A stretch of DNA of 64,000 bases from positions 248,001-312,000 of the forward strand of contig CAJMPW010000001.1 of NCBI GenBank assembly GCA_905215475.1, given 5' to 3'. Of the stretch, positions 24,446 through 32,900 are shown piece by piece (position 1 is the stretch's first letter; each line of letters opens with the position of its first letter). This DNA is from CAG-103 sp905215475 (lineage in GTDB: Bacteria; Bacillota; Clostridia; Oscillospirales; Oscillospiraceae). Both the position numbers and the translations under genes were made by a program. Under the pieces are notes generated by a model. The model was given only the letters and a program-made list of their open reading frames with translations, was not told where the DNA came from and did no database searches.

Positions 24446-24463
24446 ACCATCTTCCACCTACGC

Positions 24464-24493
24464 AGGCGGGGCTGATCTCAGCCCCGCCTTTTT
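24464..24493 (+). terminator. Terminator after nifJ
   Basis: AGGCGGGGCTGA and its complement form a strong hairpin followed by TTTTT, 18 nt after the stop. Confidence 0.92.
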
Positions 24494-24640
24494 GCGCTTT
24501 TTGCACAAACGGGCACGCTCCTTTTTGAGGTGCCTGCCCAAGATCCCGCCTGACGGAACGTGTTGAAAACCGGCGGGATACGGCGTATACTAAACGTCAG
24601 ATATCCGCAACCGATCATATACGAAAGGGGAGACCGCCAT

Positions 24641-25519
24641 TTGAATACGGACACCTATCAGAGCGCGCTCGAATCGACGAAAGACAGCATCGAAGATGTG
24701 AACAAAGCCATCGGCATCAGCCTCGGCAGCCTCACACTGGAAAAACTCATCGCCTCCGCCATCACGCTCGTAATCTGCATTCTGGTCATCTGGATCATTA
24801 TGCGCATCGCGCGGCGCATCTCGGCGCACTCGCGCCTGTCCGAGAGCCTGAGCAGGTTCATCCTCAAGGTGCTCAAGATCACGCTGGAATTCATGGCGAT
24901 CCTCATCGTGGCCGACAGCCTCGGCTTTAATGTCACGGCGCTGCTGGCTGTGTTCAGCCTGCTCGGTCTGGCATTGTCGCTCTCGGTTCAAAACTGCCTC
25001 TCGAATGCCATGAGCGGCATCACCATCCTGCTCACGCGGCCGTTTGAGGACGGCGATTTCATCGAGGCCGGAACCGTCAGCGGCACGGTGCGCGACATCG
25101 GGCTCATCTACACGCAGCTTTGCACGATCGATAATAAGGACATCTATGTGCCGAACAGCGACCTGTCGGCGTCCAAGATCGTCAACTACAGCCGCGAGCC
25201 GCAGCGCCGCGTGGATCTCACCTTCGGCGCGGACTATACCTGCCGTCCGGAGCAGGTGAAGGCTGCGCTGCGCAACGCCGTCTCGCTCGTGCCCGGCATC
25301 CTGCCCGAGCCCGAGCCGTTCGTGCGTGTATCCGGCTATGGTGAGAGCAACATCGACTACACCGTGCGCGTCTGGTGCAAGACGGCCGATTACTGGACGG
25401 TGTACTATGACCTCATGGAGGCCGTCGGCGCGGCGTTTGACGCCCACGGCGTGTCCATGTCCTACCCGCAGATGAACGTGCACGTGCTCGATACACCGGA
25501 AAGTGCAAAAAAAGATTGA
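24641..25519 (+). CDS. mscS: Small-conductance mechanosensitive channel (MscS family)
   Basis: A 292-aa MscS-type channel that releases osmolytes under hypo-osmotic shock. It has an N-terminal amphipathic stretch and then three membrane helices (~32-57, 75-95 and 105-135). The last holds the pore-lining LLAVFSLLGLALSLSVQNCLSNAMSG, followed by the beta domain (GDFIEAGTVSGTVRDIGLIYT) and the alpha/beta C domain. The start is TTG 24641, with GGGGAG 8 nt upstream; the frame is open 27 codons further but without a ribosome site. The rpsF promoter overlaps its stop. Confidence 0.93.
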   Translation: MNTDTYQSALESTKDSIEDVNKAIGISLGSLTLEKLIASAITLVICILVIWIIMRIARRISAHSRLSESLSRFILKVLKITLEFMAILIVADSLGFNVTALLAVFSLLGLALSLSVQNCLSNAMSGITILLTRPFEDGDFIEAGTVSGTVRDIGLIYTQLCTIDNKDIYVPNSDLSASKIVNYSREPQRRVDLTFGADYTCRPEQVKAALRNAVSLVPGILPEPEPFVRVSGYGESNIDYTVRVWCKTADYWTVYYDLMEAVGAAFDAHGVSMSYPQMNVHVLDTPESAKKD

Positions 25520-25543
25520 CTTTCCCATATTCTCAGGTATAAT
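25516..25543 (+). promoter_or_regulatory. Promoter of the rpsF-ssb-rpsR operon
   Basis: TTGACT (25516-25521) overlaps the mscS stop codon; 16-nt spacer; consensus TATAAT (25538-25543). The ~75-nt leader contains an 8-bp hairpin (GCTCTCAT/ATGAGGGC around TTGAG). I do not see the CCG loop of the known S6:S18 autoregulatory leader clearly enough to call it. Confidence 0.8.
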
Positions 25544-25625
25544 AATATGGCCTGTGTGTTGACACGGGTGATCCTTGCTCTCATTTGAGATGAGGGCCAT
25601 TAGACCAGAAGGAGGTGCAACTGAA

Positions 25626-25922
25626 ATGGCAAAAACCACCGAAAAGTACGAACTGATGTACATCATCAACCCCAACCTGTCGGAGGAAGAGACTGCAGCA
25701 GTCGTCGAGAAGTTCAAGGCGCTTGTCGAGCAGAACGGCACGCTGGAGGAGATGGAGGAGATGGGTAAGCGCAAGCTCGCTTACGAGATCAACTACATTT
25801 CTGAGGGCTACTACGTGCTCGTCAAGTTCACCAGCGCGCCGGAGTTCCCGGCCGAGCTGGATCGTGTGCTGGGCATCACGGACGGTATTCTCCGCTCCCT
25901 GATCACCCGTCGCCCGGAATAA
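25626..25922 (+). CDS. rpsF: 30S ribosomal protein S6
   Basis: A 98-aa S6 protein, binding 16S rRNA with S18 on the platform. It shows KYELMYIINPNLSEEE at the N terminus, MGKRKLAYEINYISEGYYVL in the middle, and DGILRSLITRRPE at the end. AAGGAGG precedes ATG 25626. First gene of the universal rpsF-ssb-rpsR operon; 12 nt to ssb. Confidence 0.97.
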   Translation: MAKTTEKYELMYIINPNLSEEETAAVVEKFKALVEQNGTLEEMEEMGKRKLAYEINYISEGYYVLVKFTSAPEFPAELDRVLGITDGILRSLITRRPE

Positions 25923-25934
25923 GGAGGCGCGGCA

Positions 25935-26405
25935 ATGCTGAATCACATTGTGCTCATGGGCCGTCTGACCCGTGACCCCGAGCTTCGTTATACCCAGTCC
26001 CAGATCCCCGTTGCGTCGTTTTCGCTTGCGGTCGACCGTGATTTCGGCGGTCGTGACGGCGGCGAGCGGCAGACGGACTTCATCGACATTGTCGCGTGGA
26101 GAAGCACGGCGGAGTTCGTCTCCAAGTACTTCACCAAGGGCAGCATGGCCGTTGTGAGCGGCCGCCTGCAGATCCGCGATTGGACCGACCGTGAAGGCGG
26201 CAAGCGCCGCAGCGCGGAGGTCGTGGCGGACAATGTCTACTTCGGCGAGAGCAAGCGCCGCGACGGCGGCGACACGTCTCGCCCGGCAGCGCCGAGCGCA
26301 TCGGCACCGGCTCACCGCGGCAGCTATGGCGGATATGACAATGTCCCCCAGGGCGGCAGCGCGTTTTCCGAGCTGGACGACGATGACGGCGACCTGCCGT
26401 TCTGA
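25935..26405 (+). CDS. ssb: Single-stranded DNA-binding protein
   Basis: A 156-aa SSB with an N-terminal OB fold (MLNHIVLMGRLTRDPELRYT, then DFIDIVAWRSTAEFVSKYF and GRLQIRDWTDREGGKR). A Gly/Ala/Ser-rich disordered linker (~115-145) leads to the conserved acidic tip DDDDGDLPF, which binds partner proteins in replication and repair. Length is typical. Middle gene of the operon; AAGGAGG ribosome site. Confidence 0.97.
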   Translation: MLNHIVLMGRLTRDPELRYTQSQIPVASFSLAVDRDFGGRDGGERQTDFIDIVAWRSTAEFVSKYFTKGSMAVVSGRLQIRDWTDREGGKRRSAEVVADNVYFGESKRRDGGDTSRPAAPSASAPAHRGSYGGYDNVPQGGSAFSELDDDDGDLPF

Positions 26406-26429
26406 TTTTGATAAAGGAGGATTACAGTC

Positions 26430-26669
26430 TTGGCTTTTGACAGAGATAAGAGCAAGAACCGCAAACGCAGAAAAGTTTGCCAGTTCTGTGTTGACAAGTG
26501 CACTTATATCGACTACAAAGACACCGCGAAGCTTCGCCGCTTCCTGTCCGAGCGCAGCAAGATCCTGCCGCGCCGCACGACCGGTACCTGCGCGATGCAC
26601 CAGCGCGAGCTCACCGAGGCCATCAAGAGAGCGCGTCAGATCGCCCTCCTGCCGTACGTGACCGACTAA
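26430..26669 (+). CDS. rpsR: 30S ribosomal protein S18
   Basis: A 79-aa basic ribosomal protein that binds S6 and 16S rRNA. It carries CQFCVDKCTYIDYKDTAKLR and the hallmark LSERSKILPRRTTGTCAMHQ. The Cys residues (CxxCxxxC) suggest the zinc-binding (C+) form. The start is TTG 26430 with AAAGGAGG 9 nt upstream. Last gene of the operon, followed by a strong terminator. Confidence 0.97.
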   Translation: MAFDRDKSKNRKRRKVCQFCVDKCTYIDYKDTAKLRRFLSERSKILPRRTTGTCAMHQRELTEAIKRARQIALLPYVTD

Positions 26670-26688
26670 GTTTTTGTTCACAGATGCA

Positions 26689-26724
26689 AACCTGCCCCCA
26701 TCGCACGATGGGGGCAGGTTTTTT
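26689..26724 (+). terminator. Terminator after rpsR
   Basis: 13-bp stem (AACCTGCCCCCAT and complement), 6-nt loop, then TTTTTT. It also serves the convergent LysR gene. Confidence 0.92.
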
Positions 26725-26737
26725 CGTTGTGCAGTTT

Positions 26738-27643
26738 TCAGCTTTCGAGATGCAGCGGGATCTTTTCCACCTGCGCGATGCACGCGACCATGGCGCGGAT
26801 CTGCGGCGTGAGCACCTTGTCGCGGTGATGCACCAGCTGGCTCCACTGCTCCATGTGGCAGTCCGTGACCGGCAGGATGGCAAGCTTTCCCTCTTCCGCG
26901 CGGCGGCGCGCCGTGTAGCGCGGCAGCACGGACAGGTACGGGCTGCGCTCGAGCAGCTGCATGACCATGCTCGTGCTCTCCAGCTCCAGAAACGGACGGA
27001 TCGTCAGCTTCTGGTGCGCAAGCTCCACATCGAACTGATGGCGGTAGCTGTTGGTCTGCGGCATGAGCACGAACGGCTCGTCCACGAGATCGGCCAGCTT
27101 GAGCTGCTTTGCCGAAGCGAAGCGGTGCTTGGGGCTGGCGACGATGACAATGTCCTGCGGGCACTCAAAGAGCTTGATGCGCTGCGCGTCGTAGCCCATG
27201 TCGTCGAGCGTATAGATCAGGTCGACCTCGTTGTGCATGAGCATATCCGAGAGCGTCTTTGTGTCGCTCTCGATCAGCTGCGTGTTCACGTGCGGACAGC
27301 GCTCATGATACAGCGGCAGGATCTCCCCGAAGCTGGCCGTCATGATCGACTCGATCGTGCCGATGCGCAGTGTGCCGGTCAGGTCGCGCTCCTCGACCGT
27401 GAACGACACGGCGCGCGCAGCAGCCGACACAACATCGCGCGCATAGGGGATGAACTCCTGCCCGTAGTGGGTGATGGATACCGTTTTGCCGATGCGATCG
27501 AACAGACGCACGCCCAGCTCATTTTCAAGCTGCTGAACCTGCACCGTGACTGCGGACTGGGAATACCCCAGAGATTCCGCGGCCTTGGAGAAGCTCTGCA
27601 GCTGTGCGACCTTTAGAAATGTGGTCAGCAAACGAAGTTCCAT
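26738..27643 (-). CDS. LysR-family transcriptional regulator
   Basis: A 301-aa LTTR. The N-terminal winged helix-turn-helix MELRLLTTFLKVAQLQSFSK through LGYSQSAVTVQVQQLENELG (residues 1-60) is followed by a type-2 periplasmic-binding-protein-like effector domain (~90-295) with GTLRIGTIESIMTASFGEIL and SSYLSVLPRYTARRR-like C-terminal strands. ATG 27643 has GGAGG 10 nt upstream. It faces a 290-nt AT-rich region shared with a small divergent membrane protein, the usual place for an LTTR target. Effector unknown. Confidence 0.93.
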   Translation of the reverse strand: MELRLLTTFLKVAQLQSFSKAAESLGYSQSAVTVQVQQLENELGVRLFDRIGKTVSITHYGQEFIPYARDVVSAAARAVSFTVEERDLTGTLRIGTIESIMTASFGEILPLYHERCPHVNTQLIESDTKTLSDMLMHNEVDLIYTLDDMGYDAQRIKLFECPQDIVIVASPKHRFASAKQLKLADLVDEPFVLMPQTNSYRHQFDVELAHQKLTIRPFLELESTSMVMQLLERSPYLSVLPRYTARRRAEEGKLAILPVTDCHMEQWSQLVHHRDKVLTPQIRAMVACIAQVEKIPLHLES

Positions 27644-27936
27644 AGGCAATGCCTCCTTATCCCGAATTGGATCCGTTTTTTTCTCAATCCTATAATACGG
27701 CGCAAATCCACCCTGCGTCAAGCATAAATTCCGATATTCGACACGGGGCAGGTATAGATTGACGATTATTTATCAAATTTTCGAAAGAACATTATTATTT
27801 ATTTGAATTGCATTAAAATCGAAAAAGGGAATATTCGAAATTGTGAATTTTACAACACACGCATTCTGTGCTATTCTGACATCGTAAACAGGGGATCAGA
27901 AGCCCCCGGAAGCAATCCTTTCAGGAGGGAATCGTT
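27644..27936. promoter_or_regulatory. AT-rich divergent control region of the LysR gene and a small membrane protein gene
   Basis: No gene. It contains several interrupted dyads compatible with LysR T-N11-A sites, for example ATTC-N8-GAAT near 27831-27846, and TTCGAAA repeats near 27780 and 27835. A plus-strand promoter-like pair is TTTACA followed by an extended TGnTATTCT about 15 nt later (near 27850-27877). Confidence 0.45.
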
Positions 27937-28125
27937 ATGAAAGACATCTTGCTGAATGTTTTGGCTTTTGTTGCGTTTCTCGCGGTCGAGATCATCGCTG
28001 TTGCTTTTATGAGCACGTATCCCGCGGGTTCGGCTGCCATGGTGCTGCTGGGACTGCTGGCGCTCGTGATCGGCGCAATGTACACGGCTCTGCTCGGCAG
28101 AGACATCACGAGTATCAAGCTTTGA
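27937..28125 (+). CDS. Small two-span membrane protein
   Basis: A 62-aa hydrophobic protein starting MKDILLNVLAFVAFLAVEII, with two membrane helices (~4-27 and 33-53) joined by STYPAGSAA, and a polar tail LGRDITSIKL. AGGAGGG precedes ATG 27937 with ideal spacing. It is divergent from the LysR gene and may be its target. No family recognised; it could be a stress-induced small membrane protein. Confidence 0.7.
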   Translation: MKDILLNVLAFVAFLAVEIIAVAFMSTYPAGSAAMVLLGLLALVIGAMYTALLGRDITSIKL

Positions 28126-28233
28126 GATACCATTTGCTTTGCTATCTATCATTCGTTTCTGTTTTTTCTCCTTGGTTTCCGGGAGTAACCGCCTCCCGGT
28201 GACCGCCCCCCCAACGTGTGGTTTCCTGCACGT

Positions 28234-28275
28234 AAAAAATCTCCTCCCGTTAACCGCCGGGAGGAGATTTTTTTG
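28234..28275 (+). terminator. Terminator downstream of the 62-aa gene
   Basis: Stem AAATCTCCTCCCG with its complement, 8-nt loop, A-run before and seven Ts after. Confidence 0.9.
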
Positions 28276-28299
28276 CCCGGTTTCGTGCCCGCAGAGGGA

Positions 28300-28328
28300 T
28301 TTACAACGGCGGCGCACTGTGATACACT
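28300..28328 (+). promoter_or_regulatory. Promoter of cobalamin-regulated unit 1
   Basis: TTTACA (28300-28305), 17-nt spacer, TACACT (28323-28328). The same boxes and spacing recur upstream of unit 2 (29624-29652), so promoter and riboswitch were duplicated together. Confidence 0.75.
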
Positions 28329-28335
28329 GAATGCG

Positions 28336-28559
28336 GTTTTTCATATTGCGCAGCCTTCGCCGCTTCGCTCGGCAGGGGGAATGCGGGTGCAAAGCCCCGC
28401 GAGTCGGTCACTGTGAAGCCGCCGGATGGCGGATGAGTCAGGATACCCGAAGGCTGTAGGCATTTCCGCCGGAACCGGAAGCTGCGGGGCTGAACGAAGC
28501 AATTTCGTTCGGCCGCTTTTGCTGCATCTGTCTGCCGGTTCCGGCGGGCAGAATTTTTG
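28336..28559 (+). promoter_or_regulatory. Cobalamin riboswitch 1 with intrinsic terminator
   Basis: The aptamer closes with P1 CAGCCTTCG (28351-28359) / CGAAGGCTG (28448-28456). It contains the class signatures GGGTGCAAAGCCCCGC, GTCACTGTGAAGCC and AGTCAGGATACC. Downstream, a stem at 28531-28552 (TCTGCC/GGCAGA) is followed by a T-run and acts as terminator. CCGCCGGAACCGG at 28466-28478 is perfectly complementary to 28535-28547 in that terminator, so it can serve as antiterminator. Cobalamin binding is expected to switch the downstream surface-protein gene off. Confidence 0.92.
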
Positions 28560-28576
28560 TTTCAGGAGGAACGTAC

Positions 28577-29563
28577 ATGAAAAAACGGTTTCTGTCGCTG
28601 CTGCTGGTGCTGGTGCTGATCATGAGCCTCATGCCGGCGGCGCTGGCTGCGGATGCAGGCGAAGCCCAGCCCAAGACGATCAGCGTCACCTTCCGGCTGC
28701 ACACGGACACGGATGAGTGGATCGCGCCGACCGAGGTCAGCGATCTGCCGGAGGGCACGACGGTGTTCTCCGTGTTCCAGAAGGTGCTGGCCGATAAGGG
28801 CTACACGTTTGAATACCACGATCAGTACTGCTATGTGCAGGCGATCACCGCGCCCGACGGCACGCGTCTGGCCGAGTTTGGCAAGGGTAAGAATTCCGGC
28901 TGGCTGTTTCGCGTCAACAATGACTTTGCAGACGTCGGCATGAACGATTTCGTGCTCATGGACGGCGATGAGATCGAGGTGCTCTATACCGCTGATTACG
29001 CGAAGGAGCCCGGCATGTCGCTGCCGTACACCGACGTGTCGTGGGATCACTGGGCGTACACCGCCATCAAGCGTATGTATACCCGCGGCCTCATGGTCGG
29101 CGTGGACGCGACGACCTTCGCGCCGAGTCAGGAGCTGACCCGCGCGATGCTTGCGGTCACTCTCTATGCCAGAGCCGGTGCGCCGGAGGTCAAGGCGGCG
29201 AGCACCTTCACCGATGTTCCGGCCGGTGCGTGGTACACCAACGCCGTCATCTGGGCGGCGGAAAACGGCATCGTCTCCGGCTTCGGCGACGGTACGTTCC
29301 GCCCGAACGATGCGGTTACGCGCGCACAGGCGGCCGTGATGGTCTGCGCCTTTGCCGCCTTCACGCAGGACGACGTGACGGTGCGTGCCGACCTCTCCGG
29401 CTACAGTGACGCCGGTCAGATCCCGTCCTGGGCGCAGACTGCGATGCAGTGGGCGAATGCGCGCGGTCTTATGGTCGGCCGCGACAGCAGCCACCTCGCG
29501 CCGAACGGCGGTGCGACCCGCGCCGAGATGGCCACCATCCTCAGCGCGTACATCCGCAAATAA
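28577..29563 (+). CDS. Secreted DUF4430 protein with three SLH domains
   Basis: A 328-aa surface protein. A Sec signal peptide (1-25, ending AALAAD) is followed by one DUF4430 domain (~35-141; VTFRLHTDTDEWI, KNSGWLFRVNNDFADVG, DGDEIEVLYTADY), related to the C-terminal beta domain of eukaryotic transcobalamin and intrinsic factor. Three S-layer homology repeats (~148-328, each with AAENGIVSGFGDGTFRPN-like cores) should anchor it to cell-wall polysaccharide. A cobalamin riboswitch precedes it. Together this points to surface binding of a corrinoid, although DUF4430 occurs in other secreted proteins and binding is not proven. Confidence 0.9.
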   Translation: MKKRFLSLLLVLVLIMSLMPAALAADAGEAQPKTISVTFRLHTDTDEWIAPTEVSDLPEGTTVFSVFQKVLADKGYTFEYHDQYCYVQAITAPDGTRLAEFGKGKNSGWLFRVNNDFADVGMNDFVLMDGDEIEVLYTADYAKEPGMSLPYTDVSWDHWAYTAIKRMYTRGLMVGVDATTFAPSQELTRAMLAVTLYARAGAPEVKAASTFTDVPAGAWYTNAVIWAAENGIVSGFGDGTFRPNDAVTRAQAAVMVCAFAAFTQDDVTVRADLSGYSDAGQIPSWAQTAMQWANARGLMVGRDSSHLAPNGGATRAEMATILSAYIRK

Positions 29564-29574
29564 CAGACGATCGT

Positions 29575-29606
29575 CAACACCCCTGGGCTGCGGCCCGGGG
29601 GTGTTG
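29575..29606 (+). terminator. Terminator-like hairpin after unit 1
   Basis: CAACACCCC-type stem with GC-rich core and TGC loop; no T-run follows, so termination may be incomplete. Confidence 0.65.
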
Positions 29607-29623
29607 TGCGTTCGGAAAAAAGA

Positions 29624-29652
29624 TTTACAACCTTGCTGCGCTGTGCTACACT
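29624..29652 (+). promoter_or_regulatory. Promoter of cobalamin-regulated unit 2
   Basis: TTTACA (29624-29629), 17-nt spacer, TACACT (29647-29652), matching unit 1. Confidence 0.75.
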
Positions 29653-29659
29653 GAAAACA

Positions 29660-29884
29660 CAACTGTACATTGCGCAGCCTTCGCCGCTTCGGGCGGCAGG
29701 GGGAATGCGGGTGCAAAGCCCCGCGAGTCGGTCACTGTGAAGCCGCCGGATGGCGGATAAGTCAGAATACCTGAAGGCTGCAGGCATTTCCGCCGGAACC
29801 GGAAGCTGCATGGCTGAACGAAGCAATTTCGTTCGGCTGGTTTTGCTGCATCTGTCTGCCGGTCCCGGCGGGCAGAATTTTTTC
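29660..29884 (+). promoter_or_regulatory. Cobalamin riboswitch 2 with intrinsic terminator
   Basis: Nearly identical to riboswitch 1 through the aptamer (P1 from 29675 to about 29780; GGGTGCAAAGCCCCGC, GTCACTGTGAAGCC, AGTCAGAATACC). The terminator stem is TCTGCC (29855-29860) / GGCAGA (29871-29876) with a T-run. The antiterminator CCGCCGGAACCGG is kept but now has one A-C mismatch with the terminator arm. The differing base in the AGTCAG(G/A)ATACC box and this mismatch could give a different set point. Confidence 0.92.
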
Positions 29885-29901
29885 TTTCAGGAGGGAAACA
29901 C

Positions 29902-32900
29902 ATGAAAAAACGGTTACTGTCCCTGCTGCTGGTGCTGGCAATGGTGTTCAGCCTCATGCCGGCGGCACTGGCGGCGGACAAGCCGAGCTTCCAGAGCTTC
30001 TTTGAAAGCGTCCCGGCCAACGCCGAGACGGAGCCCGGCTCCCCGAACAGCACGAACAAATGGAAAGTGGCCTCGTTGGGCGGGGACTATGTGCTCAAGT
30101 CCGGCGGAACCAAAAAAAGCGGAGCCAGAAGCACCCTGCAGTTGACCTTTACCGCAGACGCAAAGCTCACATTTGAGTACAAGGTCTCGTCCGAGCCCGA
30201 GTACGACTGCTTCACCATCACCTATGACGGGGCGGAAAAGGTCAAAGAGAGCGGCGACCTCGGCTGGAAGACCTACACGCTCTCGGCCGAGTCCGGCAAG
30301 GTGCTGACGCTGACCTATGCAAAGGACAGAAGCGGCGACAAATCCGACGACTGCGTCTATGTCCGCAACTTCACGGCGGGCGAGGCCACGGTCGTCACCT
30401 TCCACGCCAACGGCGGCGTGGGCGACGACTACACGCAGAATTTCTACGGTCAGGCCGCGCTCAAGCTCAACGCCTTCACGAAGGCGGACGGCGTGTTCGC
30501 CGGCTGGGCGACGACACCGGACGGGGAAGTCGCTTACACCGACGGCGCGAAGCTCAACCCCACGGAGGCGATGGATCTCTACGCCGTCTGGACGCCGGCG
30601 TACACCGTCACCTTTGCCTATAACGACGGCACAACAGCCGACACCACGGTCGCCATCGCGTGCGGCACGGCCATCGGCGCCGGCGCCATCCCGCAGCCGA
30701 CGCGCACCGGCTATACGTTCGGCGGCGACACCGCGCTGACGGCGGACACGGTCATTGCGGCCGACACGACCTATACGGCCGCGTGGACGGCCAACACCTA
30801 CACCGTGCAGTACCTGCCCAACGGCGGCACGGGCGAGATGGCCGCGCAGACCTTCACCTATGACGCCGAGCAGGCGCTGACGGCCAACGCCTTCACCCGC
30901 GCGGGCTACGACTTCCGCGGCTGGAACACCTCTGCTTCCGGCAGCAGCGTGCAGTATACCGACGGCGCGGCCGTCAAGAACCTGAGCGCGGAGAGCAACG
31001 CTGTCGTGAAGCTCTACGCCGTCTGGGCCGGTAAGCCGGTGCAGGTGACGGTGGATCGCAACGACGGCTCCGAGCCGACCGTGCGCACCGGCGTTGTGGG
31101 CTATAACTATAACTACATCTACGAAAACGGCAGCGCCCGCTACAACCAGATCCCCGATCCCACCCGCACGGGCTACATCTTCCTCGGCTGGTTCGACGCG
31201 CCGGAGGGCGGCACGGAGATCACCAACCAGACCAAGTTCGCCGACGCCACGCCCGTGACGCTCTATGCGCACTGGCAGGAGGGCATCACCGTCCATTTTG
31301 ACGGCAACGGCTACAAGGGCACGATCTCGGACAAGACCGTGCGCAAGGATGCCGTCGGCAAGAATCTGCCCTACCTGTCGGAGTACAGCTACCCGGCCAA
31401 CAAGGCGCTCGACGGCTGGTACACCGCCAAAGAGGGCGGCGAGCGCGTGACGCAGGACACGGTCTTCACCGAACCCGAGATCACGCTCTATGCCCACTGG
31501 AGAGACTATCAGTATCAGGTCGAATTTAACGTTCGATACAGCGACAAGAGCAGCGTGACCGGCGAGATGGCCACCGTGGCCGTCCCGTTCGGCGTGGACT
31601 ACAAACTGCCTGCCTGCACGTTCCAGCGCGAGGGCTACAAGTTTGCCGGCTGGAGCGAGTCGTCTTATGGCACGGCGGTCAAGTATGCCGATCAGGCGAC
31701 CATCCACCGTGATTTTGAAGACGACGACTGGGGCGACGGCAGCGAAGACAACGAGATCTACAAGCTCTATGCCGTCTGGACGAAGGATGCTTTTGGCATC
31801 GCGTTTGACGCGGTAGCAGCCGCGCTGCCGGCCGACGGCACCATCCGCACCGCGGATGCGCTCACGCTGCCCACGAGCGGTGACGGCTATACGATCACCT
31901 ATACCAGCAGCGCCCCGGCGGTGCTGGCTGCCGACGGCACGGTCACGCCGCCGGCCTCCGGCGTGCAGACCGTGACGCTCACCGCCACGGTTACGGACAC
32001 CGACGGCACGGTAAAGACGCGCGACTATACGCTCACGGTCTATTCGGCTGCGGCCGCCGCGGCCGAGGCGCGCCTTGTGCAGGCGGCGCAGACGCTGGGT
32101 AAAACGTTTGAGCCGGCCTACGGCAAGGATACGAACGCGGCCGACGCCCTTGCCGCGCTGCTGGCGTCCAAGGGCTACGACGATGTGACCGTCACGGTCA
32201 AGGCCGCCGCGGGCGACGCGAAGGCCTCCATTGACGCCGACGGCACGATCCATTATTACTTCGATGCCGGCATGAGCAGCCGCAGCAGCTATTTCTACGC
32301 GACGTTTGTCCTCAGTCTGGACGGCGCCAGCGTGGAAAAAGAAGTCTATGTGCACATCACCTGGGATCTGGCGCGCGCGCAGGCCGTGCTGCAGGCGGAG
32401 CTGGATCGCATCACGCTCCCGACCGAGCCGGTCACGTCTCTGACGCTGCCGCGCTACCCGGTCAAGGAAGGCATCGACCCGTCGCAGGTCGATTACAGCA
32501 AGTACGACAACTTCAACACCTGGGCGACCGTCACCTGGACGAGCGCCAACGACCAGATCGTCAAGGTCGGCTCGGCACCCTACACGCCGTACTACGCGCC
32601 CTACGCCACGACGCTCACCCGCACCGCGGCAGACCAGCAGGTGACGCTCACGGCGTCCATCGTCTGCAACAGCATTGAGGGGCTGACGCTGACGAAGGCC
32701 TTTACCGTGACGGTGGCCGCCTCGCAGGAATCGCAGGCGACGCTGCGCGAGCAGCTTCAGGCCAAGCTCGACGCGGGCTTTGCCGCCTATGGCGGCCTGC
32801 GCGATGCCGTGACCGGTGAGCCCCTGGAAGAGCGCGACGGCAAGTACATCGCAGCCAACGACATCCACTTCCCGACTACGCGCGACTTCGGCGTGGACGG

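Noticed and set aside
20831..24457. 1208-aa open frame antisense to nifJ
   Set aside because: High-GC codon bias leaves the opposite frame open; the sense frame is an unmistakable PFOR.
25544..25625. Known S6:S18 autoregulatory leader motif upstream of rpsF
   Set aside because: A short hairpin exists but the conserved CCG loop and flanking pairs could not be recognised with confidence.
29660..29884. Possibility that riboswitch 2 is an assembly duplicate of riboswitch 1
   Set aside because: The copies differ at many positions, have different promoter spacers and precede different genes, so they are real paralogues.
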